DNA from: Umbelopsis isabellina
Lineage: Eukaryota > Mucoromycota > Umbelopsidomycetes > Umbelopsidales > Umbelopsidaceae
Assembly (NCBI GenBank): GCA_016758905.1
Contig: JAEPQZ010000008.1
Coordinates: forward strand, 744,001 to 808,000
Direction: 5' to 3'
Length of the DNA stretch: 64,000 nt
Of this stretch, positions 49,018 to 60,548 are shown piece by piece. The notes below the pieces were generated by a model. It was not told where the DNA came from and did not search any database. It saw nothing but the letters and a program-made list of their open reading frames with translations. The position numbers and the translations under genes are program-made. Every line of letters starts with the position of its first letter. Position 1 is the first letter of the stretch.

Positions 49018-52000
49018 TTACTGTGCGTTTGATGATGAAATAGTGTATGTGGAATGGCGTTTCTCTGGGTGGTGATAGTACGTTTTATGGATTTCTGGAG
49101 CATTAGCATCGGCGTCCGATTCAGGATCAGAGTCATCACTTTCGACGTCAGCTACACTGGCAGCTGTGTGCTCTTTTTCGGATGCTACAGAACGAGGTCC
49201 ATCGTCCTGATCTGTACCTGAGATTCCGGCTTCGTCAGCAAATTTAATAGTAGGGTATGTTGTCGGTGCATCTTCAGATGTCGACTTTTGGGATATCATA
49301 TCTATAGCAGTGTCTGCAGGCAAGTCTGTTGAAGAGACCAACGGCTGATGAGCGTCTCTTGGTACTTCGCAATTTTCAACGACATTAGCAGGTTTACGGC
49401 GTGGTCGTCGTACGGTTCCAGTTTTACCACTAACGGCTCTTCTTGCTGATTCAGCACGTTTCACCATCTTGGATAGACCAGCAGTCAATTGACTAGCTGT
49501 CTTCAAGCGTTGTGCATGGGAGCGTCGGGGTGTGGCGGACGATCCTGGGTTGGCCTTGACAGGAAGCCATAATTGTGGCATGACTCCAACTAGAGCTGGG
49601 TTGCCGTATCGTCGCAAACCCGTGTCAAGGATTCCATTATTCAAACTTTGTGGTGGTTGACGGTAATCCGTAGATTTATCAGCAACGGCTTCATAATCAT
49701 CAAACTCCAACACCACCTTCTTTCGCAGTCGAGATGCTTTGCGAGCCAACTCTTGTTGGTGTTCTGCGTATTGATTATCTCCTTCACCAACATTTTTAGG
49801 GCTGTCGCTGGCTTGCTTGCTAATTTCTAACTGCTGCGCTGATTTTGTGCTGTGAGCATCACTTGGCCGGTTCCTGTTGAAGACAGAATTGAAGCTCATC
49901 ATACTTGAACGACGAGATGATCTCCTATTGTCTGTCTCTTCATGTTCAGATATATCATGCGTTGGAAGCGTCATCATTTCCTCTTTCAGGAAATGCAACG
50001 GCAAAGCTTTCGTGCTCTTGTAATAAGCCTTATCCATCGCAACCTTGTATATAATAGTGATAACTATGAGAGGAATGCAGAGAGCACCAAGTGTAATGTA
50101 TCTTTTTAGGAAGAACAGGCCGGTCATGGTCAATTGGAAAATGATCATGCCTGTAATAATTCTGGGAAAGATCATGGGCCAAGCGGCACCAGCCGTTTCA
50201 TAAGGATGGAAATATACTGCAAAAGGTTGATTAAGTACGTGAGATAAATGTTGGCAAGCTAGATATGGCTGTGCTTACCATATAACAGTTGGTATTTGTA
50301 AACCAGAAAAGCCATTGCAAAGTACACTGTGCCAAACAGCAATATCAACGGTGCTACGGTAGAGTACTCTAAAACGACGACAAACATAAGGAGAGGAGTT
50401 GGATATGACCATCCGTACATAAAGTTTTGCGGAGCTCTGGCTTCGGCATAATCTCTAGGCGTTTTACACAAAAACAGATAATTGAATCCACGAACAATCA
50501 GAGCCCCAATCAACAGCAGATTAAGTGGCATCCTGTAATAAACTTGGTCAAAAACTGGCACCAATATACGAATAACAAGATAAGCAATAGATCTTACAAC
50601 AATATTCCTTGCAGGATAACATAATTGATAAAAAATGGTGCGACCTATGAAAGATTTCCGTTAGAAATATTAATTCATAGACCATACGTGTGTCTCTCAC
50701 AGTACCTGGGGTAAGGTAGTGGCAAGCAAATTAGCGACAGCAGAAGGATTTTGGATGATGTCTTGCAGCGTTTTGGACAAAGTACTAGCAATTGTGAACA
50801 CTAGCAAGACATTGAAAATTTGGAAGAAAAAAAATCTGTGACAGAATCATGTTAGTAAAATGAAGTTACACCTTGGAGAGTGCCCTGGAGTTACTTACTT
50901 GCTAAGAGTTGCTTCTGCCAAAGCACTCCGTGAAGAAATGCCTTGTAACTCGCCGAGAGCTGTCAAGAAGTCAGGAGTTGAACTTTCCTCTAGAATTATA
51001 TCTGCCAAGTAACTTACCATCGAGAATGAGCGGCAACAAAGCCATAAAAATATTGACGGCTAGAGGAGGAAGAATGCCCTGGACAATGGCTTGAACAACC
51101 GCATTATGATTATTTGCTAGTGATGGTATGATCTTGCTCAATGTCTGTGGACTGGTTAAGGTTGAAAAGAATGATACAGGCACAGTCCAAAACACAATGA
51201 GGGCCAAAAGTAGAACGTAAGTAATGAACTCGCGGAATATGCGTTGTCTTCCGGGTATAAGGATTGACTTCCAATATATATCGCGAGGCTCTTTTGCCAA
51301 CTTCGTTCGCATTCGGAAAGGAACACCATCGATCAAAACTTGCGATGCCAACGTCTAATATATCAGAAATAATTAAGTAATCAAAAATTTGGCGGTGGCA
51401 CGATGAAAACTGAATACTTACAGCTCCAACAATGGTTTCAAACGTAACAAATCCAACGGAGCTAGTCTGAAAGTTTTTCTGACTACGCAGTTCCATGACT
51501 TTGTCATCAGCATCAATAAATTTGCGAGTATAATAGTCGATGGCATCAACCTTTTCACCAAAAAGACCGAGAAAACCGGTACGCGTGGTTGGCCTTTTTC
51601 GCTTTTTCACAATGTATGGAACGGTGCTTTTCTGAGCTGCCGTCACTGCTTGATCTTGGTCATCTTCATTGTCTGCTTCATCTAATATTGTGTCCGGATC
51701 ATAATGAGGATCCTCGCATGGGTTACCCCAATACTTTGCATAATACGTTTCAAGGCTACGTAGATATGAGGATCGTTGAGCGACGGTTGATCTTACAGTC
51801 TTAACATATCTGACGACATGAGCAGATTCAACAGGGCCAAGACCGAGATCTTCGAAATATTCTGCGAGCTTTTGATCTGTTTGCATATGTCGTGGTATAC
51901 CAGTTACCATGACACTTCGAGCCTGCAAAGAATTTTTATGTCGGATCATATATCTTCTTCGAAGAGCGACATAGTGTCCATAATTGCGGTACATGAGCCA

Positions 52001-52936
52001 AAAAGCAACCAAGCAGAATACGTAAGTAAACACAAGGTAAGGGATCAAATAATTGGAGCTGTTTGTCATGGAAACAATGGATAGGGTTTGAGGGTCTCCA
52101 GCAGTAATGTTTCCAGTTTTGACAGTGATAGGAACCAGCACAGTCACTCCAAAGAAACTGCATATACTGAACATTTTGAAGCCCAAGGCTAGAAATTGGA
52201 GCATCTATGATTTTTAAAAAGTTGAGATGGCGTCGTTACACATTGCAGCACAATTGTGTAATTAATTTACTTACCACCACAGCATCCAATCCGACTTTAT
52301 CTAAAACCTCCTCCTGGGATACTCTTATAAGTGGTATGATCCAGCCAAAAAAACTATCTGGCAGCTTTGGAGGAGAGTGTCTGAAGAGAAAGTAAGTATA
52401 TCGGCTGACAGTTATATGAATTCTTGTAACCAATCAATCACCTACCTTCTCATATTTCTTCGCGGCTGATACAATATTGACCAGCTATGTCACAAAAATA
52501 TAAAACCCATTAGCACAATGATTTAATGGTAAATCAATGGAGCTCAAACGTATGATATGTATACTTGCCGAGTTCTCAAAAAGCAAAATAATAAAAAACA
52601 CGCCGTTCCTACCGACGCACAAATAATCAACTGACCCGTTAAGCCCGATACATTTTGCGCCGAACTAACAAACGTTCCAGAGACATTATTACAGCCGCTG
52701 CCCCAATTCAATATACATTCAGGACTGTATGGACTTGGATTTGATGAGGAGGTGGCTGCCGCAGCCACGACAGATGATGTGGTTGTTTGCAATGTCGAGG
52801 TTACAGATGGCGGAATGGCCAGCGTACTCGAATTCATGGGACTGACCGTAGTCAACACAGTCCCGATCGACGTTTGCGAAGCTGATCCGCTCAATGCAGC
52901 TGATCCGCTAAATGCAGTAGACAGAGAAGTCGACAT
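49018..52936 (-). CDS. CSC1/OSCA-type osmosensitive cation channel (DUF221, RSN1-like)
   Basis: A multi-exon minus-strand gene of about 1,100 residues. The N-terminal 75 residues are Ser/Thr-rich and probably extracytosolic, followed by the first membrane helix LIICASVGTACFLLFCFLR. Then come the first cytosolic part SFFGWIIPLIRVSQEEVLDKVGLDA, the hydrophobic helices FLALGFKMFSICSFFGVTVLVP and YLIPYLVFTYVFCLVAFWL, and the RRM-like cytosolic domain (SVMVTGIPRHMQTDQKLAEYF). The multi-helix pore region follows (LASQVLIDGVPFRMRTKLAKEPRDIYW to ITLGALCIPLIVI), then a ~370-residue charged Ser/Arg-rich cytosolic tail ending SSSNAQ. These features match the CSC1/RSN1/OSCA/TMEM63 family of mechanosensitive, calcium-permeable channels. 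Paralogues are common in fungi, so I do not give a gene name. Confidence 0.9.
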
Positions 52937-53258
52937 GACTGTTTAGCTAGCTATGTGGATCAAGGGCAAACAAGTGGATTGTTTGTAATGGGAATGTTTT
53001 AAGGGTTATAGAGAATTTCTTCGTTCGTGGTTCATATAAACATTTGCCCATTGTTTCATTGTGTTCCGCCGATTGTCTATGTCATAGCTAGGTTGCCCAT
53101 ATTAAGAAATGTGCCACACAAAGTAATGGTGCACATCGATTGCTTTATGAGGAATACTTTAAAACTAATTATCATTTTTAATGTCGGTGTTCGAGCCTTA
53201 AATCTTGTTTATATACAATGGGATATAGCAGTTGTAATATAGGATGTACGCAGCGGTT
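52937..53258. other. Intergenic gap, CSC1-type promoter and SEC17 3' end
   Basis: About 320 AT-rich bases in front of the CSC1-type channel gene and behind SEC17, both on the minus strand. No recognised site or RNA gene. Confidence 0.45.
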
Positions 53259-54447
53259 TCACCTTAAGCTAAGCTCTTCATCGGTTAGACTCCGCTTGAT
53301 GCGGAGTAAAATGGTGGTTTTCCAATTGTCCAGTTTGGAAAGCTTATCGTAATCAAATACGTACTGCGTGAATGCGTTCACATCATCATCCTCAGCACTT
53401 TGTATGACCTTGTTCAACAAATCATATTCTCTCGTCGTATCAAATCCAACATGTGCATCTGCATATTTCTCCACGTACTTCCTAGCCCCTATGTAATCCT
53501 GGAAGTGCCAATAATTTCAATTAATTCTAATGTTCTCAGGGCAGCACAGGCCAACCGATTGGGTTTGCAGTGATCATAGGACTTTTGCCTTACCTTGGTG
53601 CAAATGTGACATAGTCCGGCTTGGAAAAAATATTCTTTCGCTGACCATTTTAGGAGCGTATCGTCGACACTGGCATAAGCAACCTCTTCGAATTTCGTAG
53701 CTGCCTGGTCATATTGTCCAAGTATGGCGGCTATATCTGCGGTCTTGAGCGTGCAGCGATTTGCCAACCTGGAATGATGGTTTTGAGCCTAAGTGTGTGT
53801 GTGCATCCAGTAGCTTGTAACGACATAGATTATTACTTACGTGGGTGAATTATCCATATGGTATAAATGCGCCGCTTCTTCATAATAATCGTATGCCTTC
53901 TGTTGGTCGTCAATCTGTCCTTCATAAAGTTGAGCGACCTCTTCTGAATGTCTTGCAGCTATTCGAAAACTACCGCTGGCTTTATCTAGAGCTATGGCTG
54001 CAACCATAGCCATAAGTGCATCTGCAGATCAGAAAGACAGTGAGCAAGAGCGGGCTTGATCACAATGGGGCATGTTGGCGTCAATTATCTCAAACTCACC
54101 TTTCGGGCTGACCTTCTTATAACTCTTGGCGGCCTTTTCAAATGCTTGAGCTGCTTCAAAATTAGAATGATCGGCCCTTTTATAGAGCTTGGCAGCTTCA
54201 GAATAAGCATCTCCAGCGTCCTTCCCTATCACAGAGGAAATTGCGCATTAATGCAGGCTAGGAATGGTGTCACAGATAAATGCATAGTTCCCTACTTACA
54301 TAATGAAACGAGTTGAAAGTTGTTGCCAGCCTTGATATATAGTTCGGCTGCTGATTCCAGGTTGTTACTTGAGCTCCAGACAAATGACCAGGAACCAAGT
54401 TGTTGCTTGGCTTGTTCACACAGCGCTCGGGCTTGAGTTTCTGACAT
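53259..54447 (-). CDS. SEC17: Alpha-SNAP, SEC17
   Basis: At least five exons encoding about 290 residues, the usual length. The start at 54447 gives MSETQARALCEQAKQQLG. TPR-like helices follow: NLESAAELYIKAGNNFQL, DAYSEAAKLYKRADHSNFEA, AFEKAAKSYKKVSPK, EEVAQLYEGQ and CTLKTADIAAILGQYDQA. The C-terminus, DNWKTTILLRIKRSLTDEELSLR, carries the Leu/Ile-rich motif that stimulates NSF ATPase activity. Alpha-SNAP links the NSF (Sec18) hexamer to SNARE bundles for disassembly after membrane fusion. Nothing is missing. Confidence 0.94.
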
Positions 54448-54641
54448 GAGCAACGATTTGGTTTAGAATTATCAAATGTTGTTTAATAAAGTAGTGCAAT
54501 TGTTAGAGGAATATGGTGCAGTAAACGCAATGTAGAACAGAATCGAAGAATGTTAGAATGCGATTAGTTTAAAAAACGAAAATAAAAATATATGTGCCGA
54601 AAACTATTGAACGAAAAATAAAAATGTACAGGTGAATGGGG

Positions 54642-57600
54642 TCAGTTATTGTTGTTCAACGTGGCCTGCCTTCCTCGTCCTCTTTTCTCTCCAAAAACTT
54701 TGTCGATAACAGCTTGGCCGTCAAAGCCTATGACTTGGCAGGCACGTTGGTAACCTCGGCGGACTTCAATGATACGTGTTGGCTTCTTTGTTCTCTTGGC
54801 TAACAGCAATTTCTCAGTGTCGTTTTCGACATCGCCTAAAGCACTAATTTCTTGAGGAAAAATCCATCCCCTGCACACACACGCGAATAGGAAAAGTCAA
54901 TACCTCCGTTTTGTGATATTGGATATATCCAAAAATATTCGATGAATACACTTACCATTGATGTTTTTCGTTGACCTCGTAAAACTGAACGAGTACTCGA
55001 TGCAGATCAGTGCGAGATTCCATGATATGCTTTTCAACATCATGCTTTGTATGATCAACGATCTATAGAGTGAAAAAGGTACATGGTTGTCAGTCAGGAT
55101 AACTATGTTATGCGCCATTGACATGCATTTGTACCTTCGCAGGGTGTGCTGGGAATCCGATCACCCTAGCCCATACAACACGTCCGTCTTCAAGTAGATT
55201 ACCATCGACTTGTTCAGTCTTTGTTTTCTTTTTCGGCGAGGAAGTCTCTAGAGGGCCAATTGAATCCGGAGTACGGGCTTTGCGCTTTGGTTGCTCTTTT
55301 TGTGTCGGCTTTTTTGTACTTTGCTTTGGAACTATTGGCTGTTCTTGCTCAGGACGTGATCGAAGTCGCCGTGGCTCAGGCTCCTTCTTGACGCTGGACT
55401 TGACTTTGGTTTCTGGCGTAGTGGCCACCTCCTCATCAGAGCTTTCAGTTTCATAATAGAAACCGCGTTGTACTTTTTTGCTAGGTGATGGTGGTTCAAC
55501 AGGATGGCTTTCAATGGCCCTAGTCTGCAGCAGTTTCTTGGCTTCATGAGAGAGCTTGCGCCCAGGTTTTACAGATCCGATGGGTGTACTCTCAACCTGC
55601 ATGCTGCGAGTAGTACGCTTGTTATCTTGTGGTTGCCGAGCTGCTTCAGCACGAGCTTGAGCAGCCGCTTTCTTCTGCTCTTGTTTTTCTCGAGTAGACT
55701 TCTCTTGCGCTTCCTTTTTTTCTTTGAGCAGCCTAGCACGTTCTTCCTCTTCAGCCTTCTTCTGTTTTGCCTGGTCCTCAGCCGCTTGTTCTTCAGCGGT
55801 TGGTATTTTGAGTAGATTATAAGTGAAGATCTCAGGATGTAAATCCACATCAAGTATGCCAGTATTTGCCGAAATCTTCATGCTCGCATAGTCCTGCTTT
55901 GCTTGCTCGATGATCGGTTGGCTATGGCTTTCCATCTTTTGCGCTACCTTGAAGTATGGAGTGTCGGCTTTATTGTATGTCATGCTGTTTCGGCAGATGA
56001 GTTTTACATCATACTATTGAGAGAAAACATATAAGCCAAATAAGTATATAATAGTCATTGAAACAACCTGTAGATTTGGAAAAAAAAGTTGTTAAACTCA
56101 CGTCAAATTCTTCAACGCTGGAGTACGAGTGCGAGTTGAGTTTATCAATCATCACAGAAAATGCCATTGGTTCCTTAACGATGTCTCGATAATCCGGGGC
56201 AATTTCGTCGGTGACTGGTGTAGCAAAGAAGTCTTTCTTGTCAAATCTGATAAATTGGCCAAGTGTCAGGATATAGCTTGTATCTGTACACAGCATGCAT
56301 TGCAAGTACTTACTCCATCAAATCTTCTAGGATAGGCTTTAAAATATACTCCAAAGGAAACAGTATAATTTCTAAATAAGCTTTCTGTTTGCGAAGTCTT
56401 TCCAATTTGTGTCTTTCGCGTTTTTGCACTTGCTCTGATAGCATGCGTACTCGTTCTAAATCTGCACGCAAGCTCATCATCGCCTGATATCAGATGTTTC
56501 AGTAACATTTATCCATGAAGTTTATGACAAAAGCGATACTTACAGCTGCTCGACGAGCTTTCTCAACTTCTGTTTGCTTATTTTGGGAAGACGATGCTGT
56601 CCAGGGCTACAAAGATAAGGCGTTGGTAAAGTAATTTTTTCATAATAACTTTTACATATAATTCTCACCTCCAAATGGAGTCGCTTGAGCAATGGTGCTC
56701 CTCTACGCGATTCACGTTTCAACGACCAGTAGCGACATACACTAATCACCAACTGAGATTTTCGCCGAAGATGATTGGCGGCTCGTAATGCTTTCAAGTT
56801 CTCAAGCTTATCGATTATATACTCTGGAGCTATGGGCGCTCCGGAAGTATATTGGTGCTGATGCGCTCGTGCGGCTTTGGAGCTTCGAGACAACTGATTC
56901 ATGGATTGAGCACGGAGATCTCCAGTTTTCGATTTCCTTCCTCGTTGGTCACCAGTCTTTTTTTTGTACGTTTTGCCTCCTGTAATGTCTTCATCAGAGC
57001 TTGGTAGATAGTCGTCTTCATCTTCTGAATCGGCTGGGGTATACACAGTTATATTTGATCTGGCTCCAAATGATCGTTGTGCAGCAGCTAAAGTTCTGTG
57101 CATATTGACTTGCTCCTTATAGTCTCTAGGCGTATGCTTGTCGCAGTATGCCCGTAGCATGCCTCCGTCATAATGTGGATTATGAGTTTTCATTTTCATG
57201 TACAATTTTGCTTTGCGTGCACATGTGACGTGAAAAGCAGTAAAGCAATGCTTATTATCACATTGAATACACGCTCCAGTGCGTCGTCTACAGACATAGC
57301 AAGACAGTTTCCATCGACTTTTCGGTATATTCTCAATGTTATCAACAGGTTCCATGTAGACACTGTTGCTCACCCCTACTTCTGGTATCCAGATGGCACA
57401 AAGAAGATGTGCCCATTTGTTGGTATTCGTTTGCTTAAACGCACCACCTTCATTGGGGCAAAAGAGACATGATACTGGAACCTCAGGAGATACCATGCAT
57501 TTCCGGCATAACCATTGACCTTCAGGAATATAAGGAATACCATAGCAGTCCTGGTGGACAGCAAGATTACATCCATCACAAAAAACAATGGCGTTGCTGT

Positions 57601-59094
57601 TCTCACATTCACCATCGTCACAAATAGCACATTCAGAATCTAACGCAGGCTCGTCTGCACTTGGTTTTGGCAAGTTTTTGACCTAAACAAGAGAGCAGTG
57701 AGTCAGAACTAAGAAAGTTACATACACACATCAACATTGAAGCAAGGCATACCAAGTCAAACCACAGCTTCTCGATCTGGTCCATCATATTCTCAAACAA
57801 ATCGGTTGACAAAGATCCAAGTCCCTCTTTCCTTCGTTCTGCATTTAACAAACGTAGCCAAGCTTCATCTAAAAGCAATGATAGGATGAGTGAATGTTTA
57901 CGACTCAGATTTGTAATTTGATTTGCTCAACAAAAACACCTCAATATCCTTACCTTGCTCATCCATATCGTATTCCACTGTCTCAAACAAGTCTATTTCG
58001 GTAGGTTCTGTATGAGGAAAGTGACACATGTCAGCTCAGTCATATCCAAAAACACCGATAATCATTGAAGAATACAAACCTATGTAACGTATATAATGAT
58101 TTTCTGGCCGCTTAAAAGTCTCATCAGCATCTGACGCATCAACATCGTTCTGCAACTTTTCAGCTCTGGATTTTTTAACTTTTGGTTCTTCGATTTTCCA
58201 AAAGGATGGTTTAGGCAAATTCAAAGTGACTTGCTGTGTTGGTGCCGATGATGAGCTGACGTCTGCAGTGCCATGCATTGGTCGCGTTGACAGCGCTTGA
58301 TATGGGTTTGAATCACCCGCTTGAGATTGCATGTTCGTACTTTCTTGCTGATCATGTTTCTGAATACTTTTAGGTGTGCTGGCGGCCTCTTCGGAGGAAG
58401 TAGCTGCGGAGTCACCCTCTGAAGATAGATCGCTCTCTTCGAAATCAGGACTGGATTCTTGAACACTGACGTTGCCATTCTCCTTTTTAGCCAACTGACT
58501 TCGAGCAAAGTTGAATGTCCTGGTTATGGCGCCAAGCATTCCGGTACTGGAAAGTTCTGATGTTGGTGTTGTGTGCTTGTTTCCATTTGGTAATTTGTCA
58601 AATGAGCGCGTTGATCGTGATGCAGTCAAGTCATCGTTTTCATCGGTTTGTTCAGTTGTACCGACCTCCTTTTGAGAAGGTTCTGGAGTGTCTGGGATAG
58701 GTTCAGATGTCAGTAACGCGTCGTTTTCAGGTGCGTGCGTTCGGACAATGCTGAGCGGTGTAGTTAAATCAAGATCGGGGAAGAATTCTTTGTATGAGCG
58801 CTCTTCTCTAGGTCGAACATCGGTGGGATCGTGTGATGCTTGATTTTGTGGTTGATCTGTACGTGATATAGGTGACAAAAGAGTAGGCACAACTGTGCGA
58901 GATGGTCCGCCCTTTCGTCGAGGTCTCCCACGACGCGCTGGCGGCTTTGGCAACTCCTGTGAAGCCATTGCAGAAGACAAAATTGCTCCTGCTTCTGCCA
59001 TGCACCAACGATTTATGTATCCGTAATACCAGGAGCTGATTTCAGACTGGAAATGACGCTGCTTTAACAAGTTACTATTTGGTGGACTGACCAT
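54642..59094 (-). CDS. NTO1: BRPF/NTO1-type scaffold: PHD–zinc knuckle–PHD, bromodomain and PWWP
   Basis: A large multi-exon gene, roughly 1,200 residues. The N-terminus has a basic RRGRPRRKGG patch, then an EPcA-like part with YKEFFPDLDLTTPL, and EAWLRLLNAERRKEG. The PZP module is complete: CAICDDGECENSNAIVFCDGCN and HQDCYGIPYIPEGQWLC (PHD1), CLFCPNEGGAFKQT with WAHLLCAIWIPEV (knuckle), CYVCRRRTGACIQCDNKHC and FHVTCARKAKL (PHD2). The bromodomain includes FFATPVTDEIAPDY, DIVKEPMAFSVMIDKL and YNKADTPYF, with the conserved Asn. The C-terminal PWWP begins VVWARVIGFPAHPAK and continues VLVQFYEVNEKHQWGWI. BRPF/Nto1 proteins organise MYST acetyltransferase complexes acting on H3 tails. Yeast Nto1 has only the PHD part, so this is the fuller, animal-like architecture. 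The start at 59094 is the first ATG; MAEAG at 59001 is an alternative. Confidence 0.93.
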
Positions 59095-59233
59095 GCTGCC
59101 GCCAAGTGAGCTGCTTGCAAATCCCGCGCGTCACGTGTAACTAACCATGTCCCAAAAAGGCATGCAAATTTGGGACAATTTTTTTTCTTCTGAGATCAAG
59201 CAGCTTTGTCAATTTCTTGAGACAACTGCCACA
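59095..59233. promoter_or_regulatory. 139-base divergent promoter, NTO1 / nucleoplasmin-like gene, with a 30-base dyad
   Basis: The stretch between two outward start codons holds CACGTG (59132–59137) and, 10 bases on, a dyad centred on 59162.5. Outer arms are TGTCCCAAA (59148–59156) and TTTGGGACA (59169–59177), with GCATGC exactly at the centre; 24 of 30 positions are symmetric. An in-frame ATG at 59147 would extend the nucleoplasmin-like protein by 29 residues and place the dyad inside the coding region. Confidence 0.55.
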
Positions 59234-60208
59234 ATGCCATCAGGGACATGGGGTTAGTATGCTTTGAAAGCTGATCCCTTGATTAGTTATGAGACGCATT
59301 AACAACTTTTATAATCAGCTTTGAATCTGTTGCCGGGAAGGGCCTACAAACTGTCTGTCGACGCTTCATTCCGTATCACTCAGGTACTCTTATACAGCTA
59401 CGTACTCGCCCGGTTATGGGTTCGAATTGTTTTTTGACACTCTCTCCATAGGCATGTCTTCTGGATGATCCAGTGGAAGGGAGGACTTGTGTGAAAGCCA
59501 AAGTTGACGAACAAGAATTCGTCTTGTGCTCACTGAACGTAAAGCATGTATGCACTGTTTCTCGAATATGGAGCGGTCAGTAAATGTGCAAGACTGATAA
59601 AAAGTTTAAAAACAGATGGACTGCCAGTCGTTGGACATATGCTTTTTCGAAGGTGATTCTGTGACCATTAGCGGCGTCGGTACAAAGTACGGTTCTCGCT
59701 TTCATTTGATCTGCTCTGGTTTTGGTTTCATTGATATTGATCGTGCATTTCACAGTGCTGTTTCTTTGACTGGACATTATATACCGGGTCAGCCAAGTCT
59801 TATAGAAGAGACTTACAATATGCTGGAAGATGGAGATCCTATGGATCAGGAGTATTTAGACGGATTTGGCATGCATCATTTTGGCTTTGGTCCAACTGAT
59901 GCCGAAGACAAAAACTTGCGAGCTGAAGAGGACACAGAATATGACGCTATCGAGAAGTAATTCCAGTCCGATGTTAATTGCATTACATTGCCAAGCGTGC
60001 CTCTAACACATTTTGTTCTCTAGTGATCATCTGCTACAAGGCATCATAAATTCGATGATAAATAGTGGCGACGAAATGCTTATGAACCGGGGCAAGAAAC
60101 TTTTAGGTATAGTATGGGGTGTCTCAAGGCAAGCTACTGCAAAGTTCACCATCTAAATTTTCATTAGCTCAAGCAACAGCTGTGGCGAAGAAGAGGAAAC
60201 AAAAATGA
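59234..60208 (+). CDS. Stand-alone nucleoplasmin-like (FKBP39/Fpr3 N-domain) protein
   Basis: Six introns leave about 191 residues. The 19-base first exon gives MPSGTW, joined to ALNLLPGRAYKLSVD, FRITQACL and VKAKVDEQEFVLCSLN, then LDICFFEGDSVTISG and VSLTGHYIPG. This is the nucleoplasmin-like beta-domain found at the start of nuclear FKBPs (Fpr3, Fpr4, FKBP39), which form pentamers and bind histones. An acidic tail (LEDGDPMDQEYLDG, AEEDTEYDAIE) follows and the protein ends in a basic nuclear-localisation-like KKRKQK. No FKBP peptidyl-prolyl isomerase domain follows; the frame stops at 60206–60208 and VPS3 comes next. The intron 59687–59755 is 69 bases with no in-frame stop, so retention would insert 23 residues into a beta strand. 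An alternative start at 59147 exists. Confidence 0.82.
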
Positions 60209-60548
60209 TTTTTACATTCAATATGACAGCAAGCATAGTGCGCAGGCACACATTTGTATATAGCAAGTTAGCTGAACAGTTACTCTTACTGTATCCCTGT
60301 TCCTAATGATGAAAGTTGAGCGCTACAGCTCTCAAATAAAATGTTACGATACTACATCTATAAGTCTTGTCGTTATGGCCTCAGTAGTAACAATTGTTGC
60401 AAACTGTTCCAAAATGTGTATTCACAGCATATAGTCACGTGTATACGACTTGAAAGGTATCAGCGTTTAGTTGATGTACCGACTGTCCTCTGTGTCCCGA
60501 CCTTTCCGCTACTACACCTATGCCGACTTTGTTTGCATTCCTATTGCT

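Noticed and set aside
59419-59428. GGTTCGAATT resembling a tRNA T-loop/B-box
   Set aside because: It lies in an intron of the nucleoplasmin-like gene, with no acceptor or anticodon stems around it.
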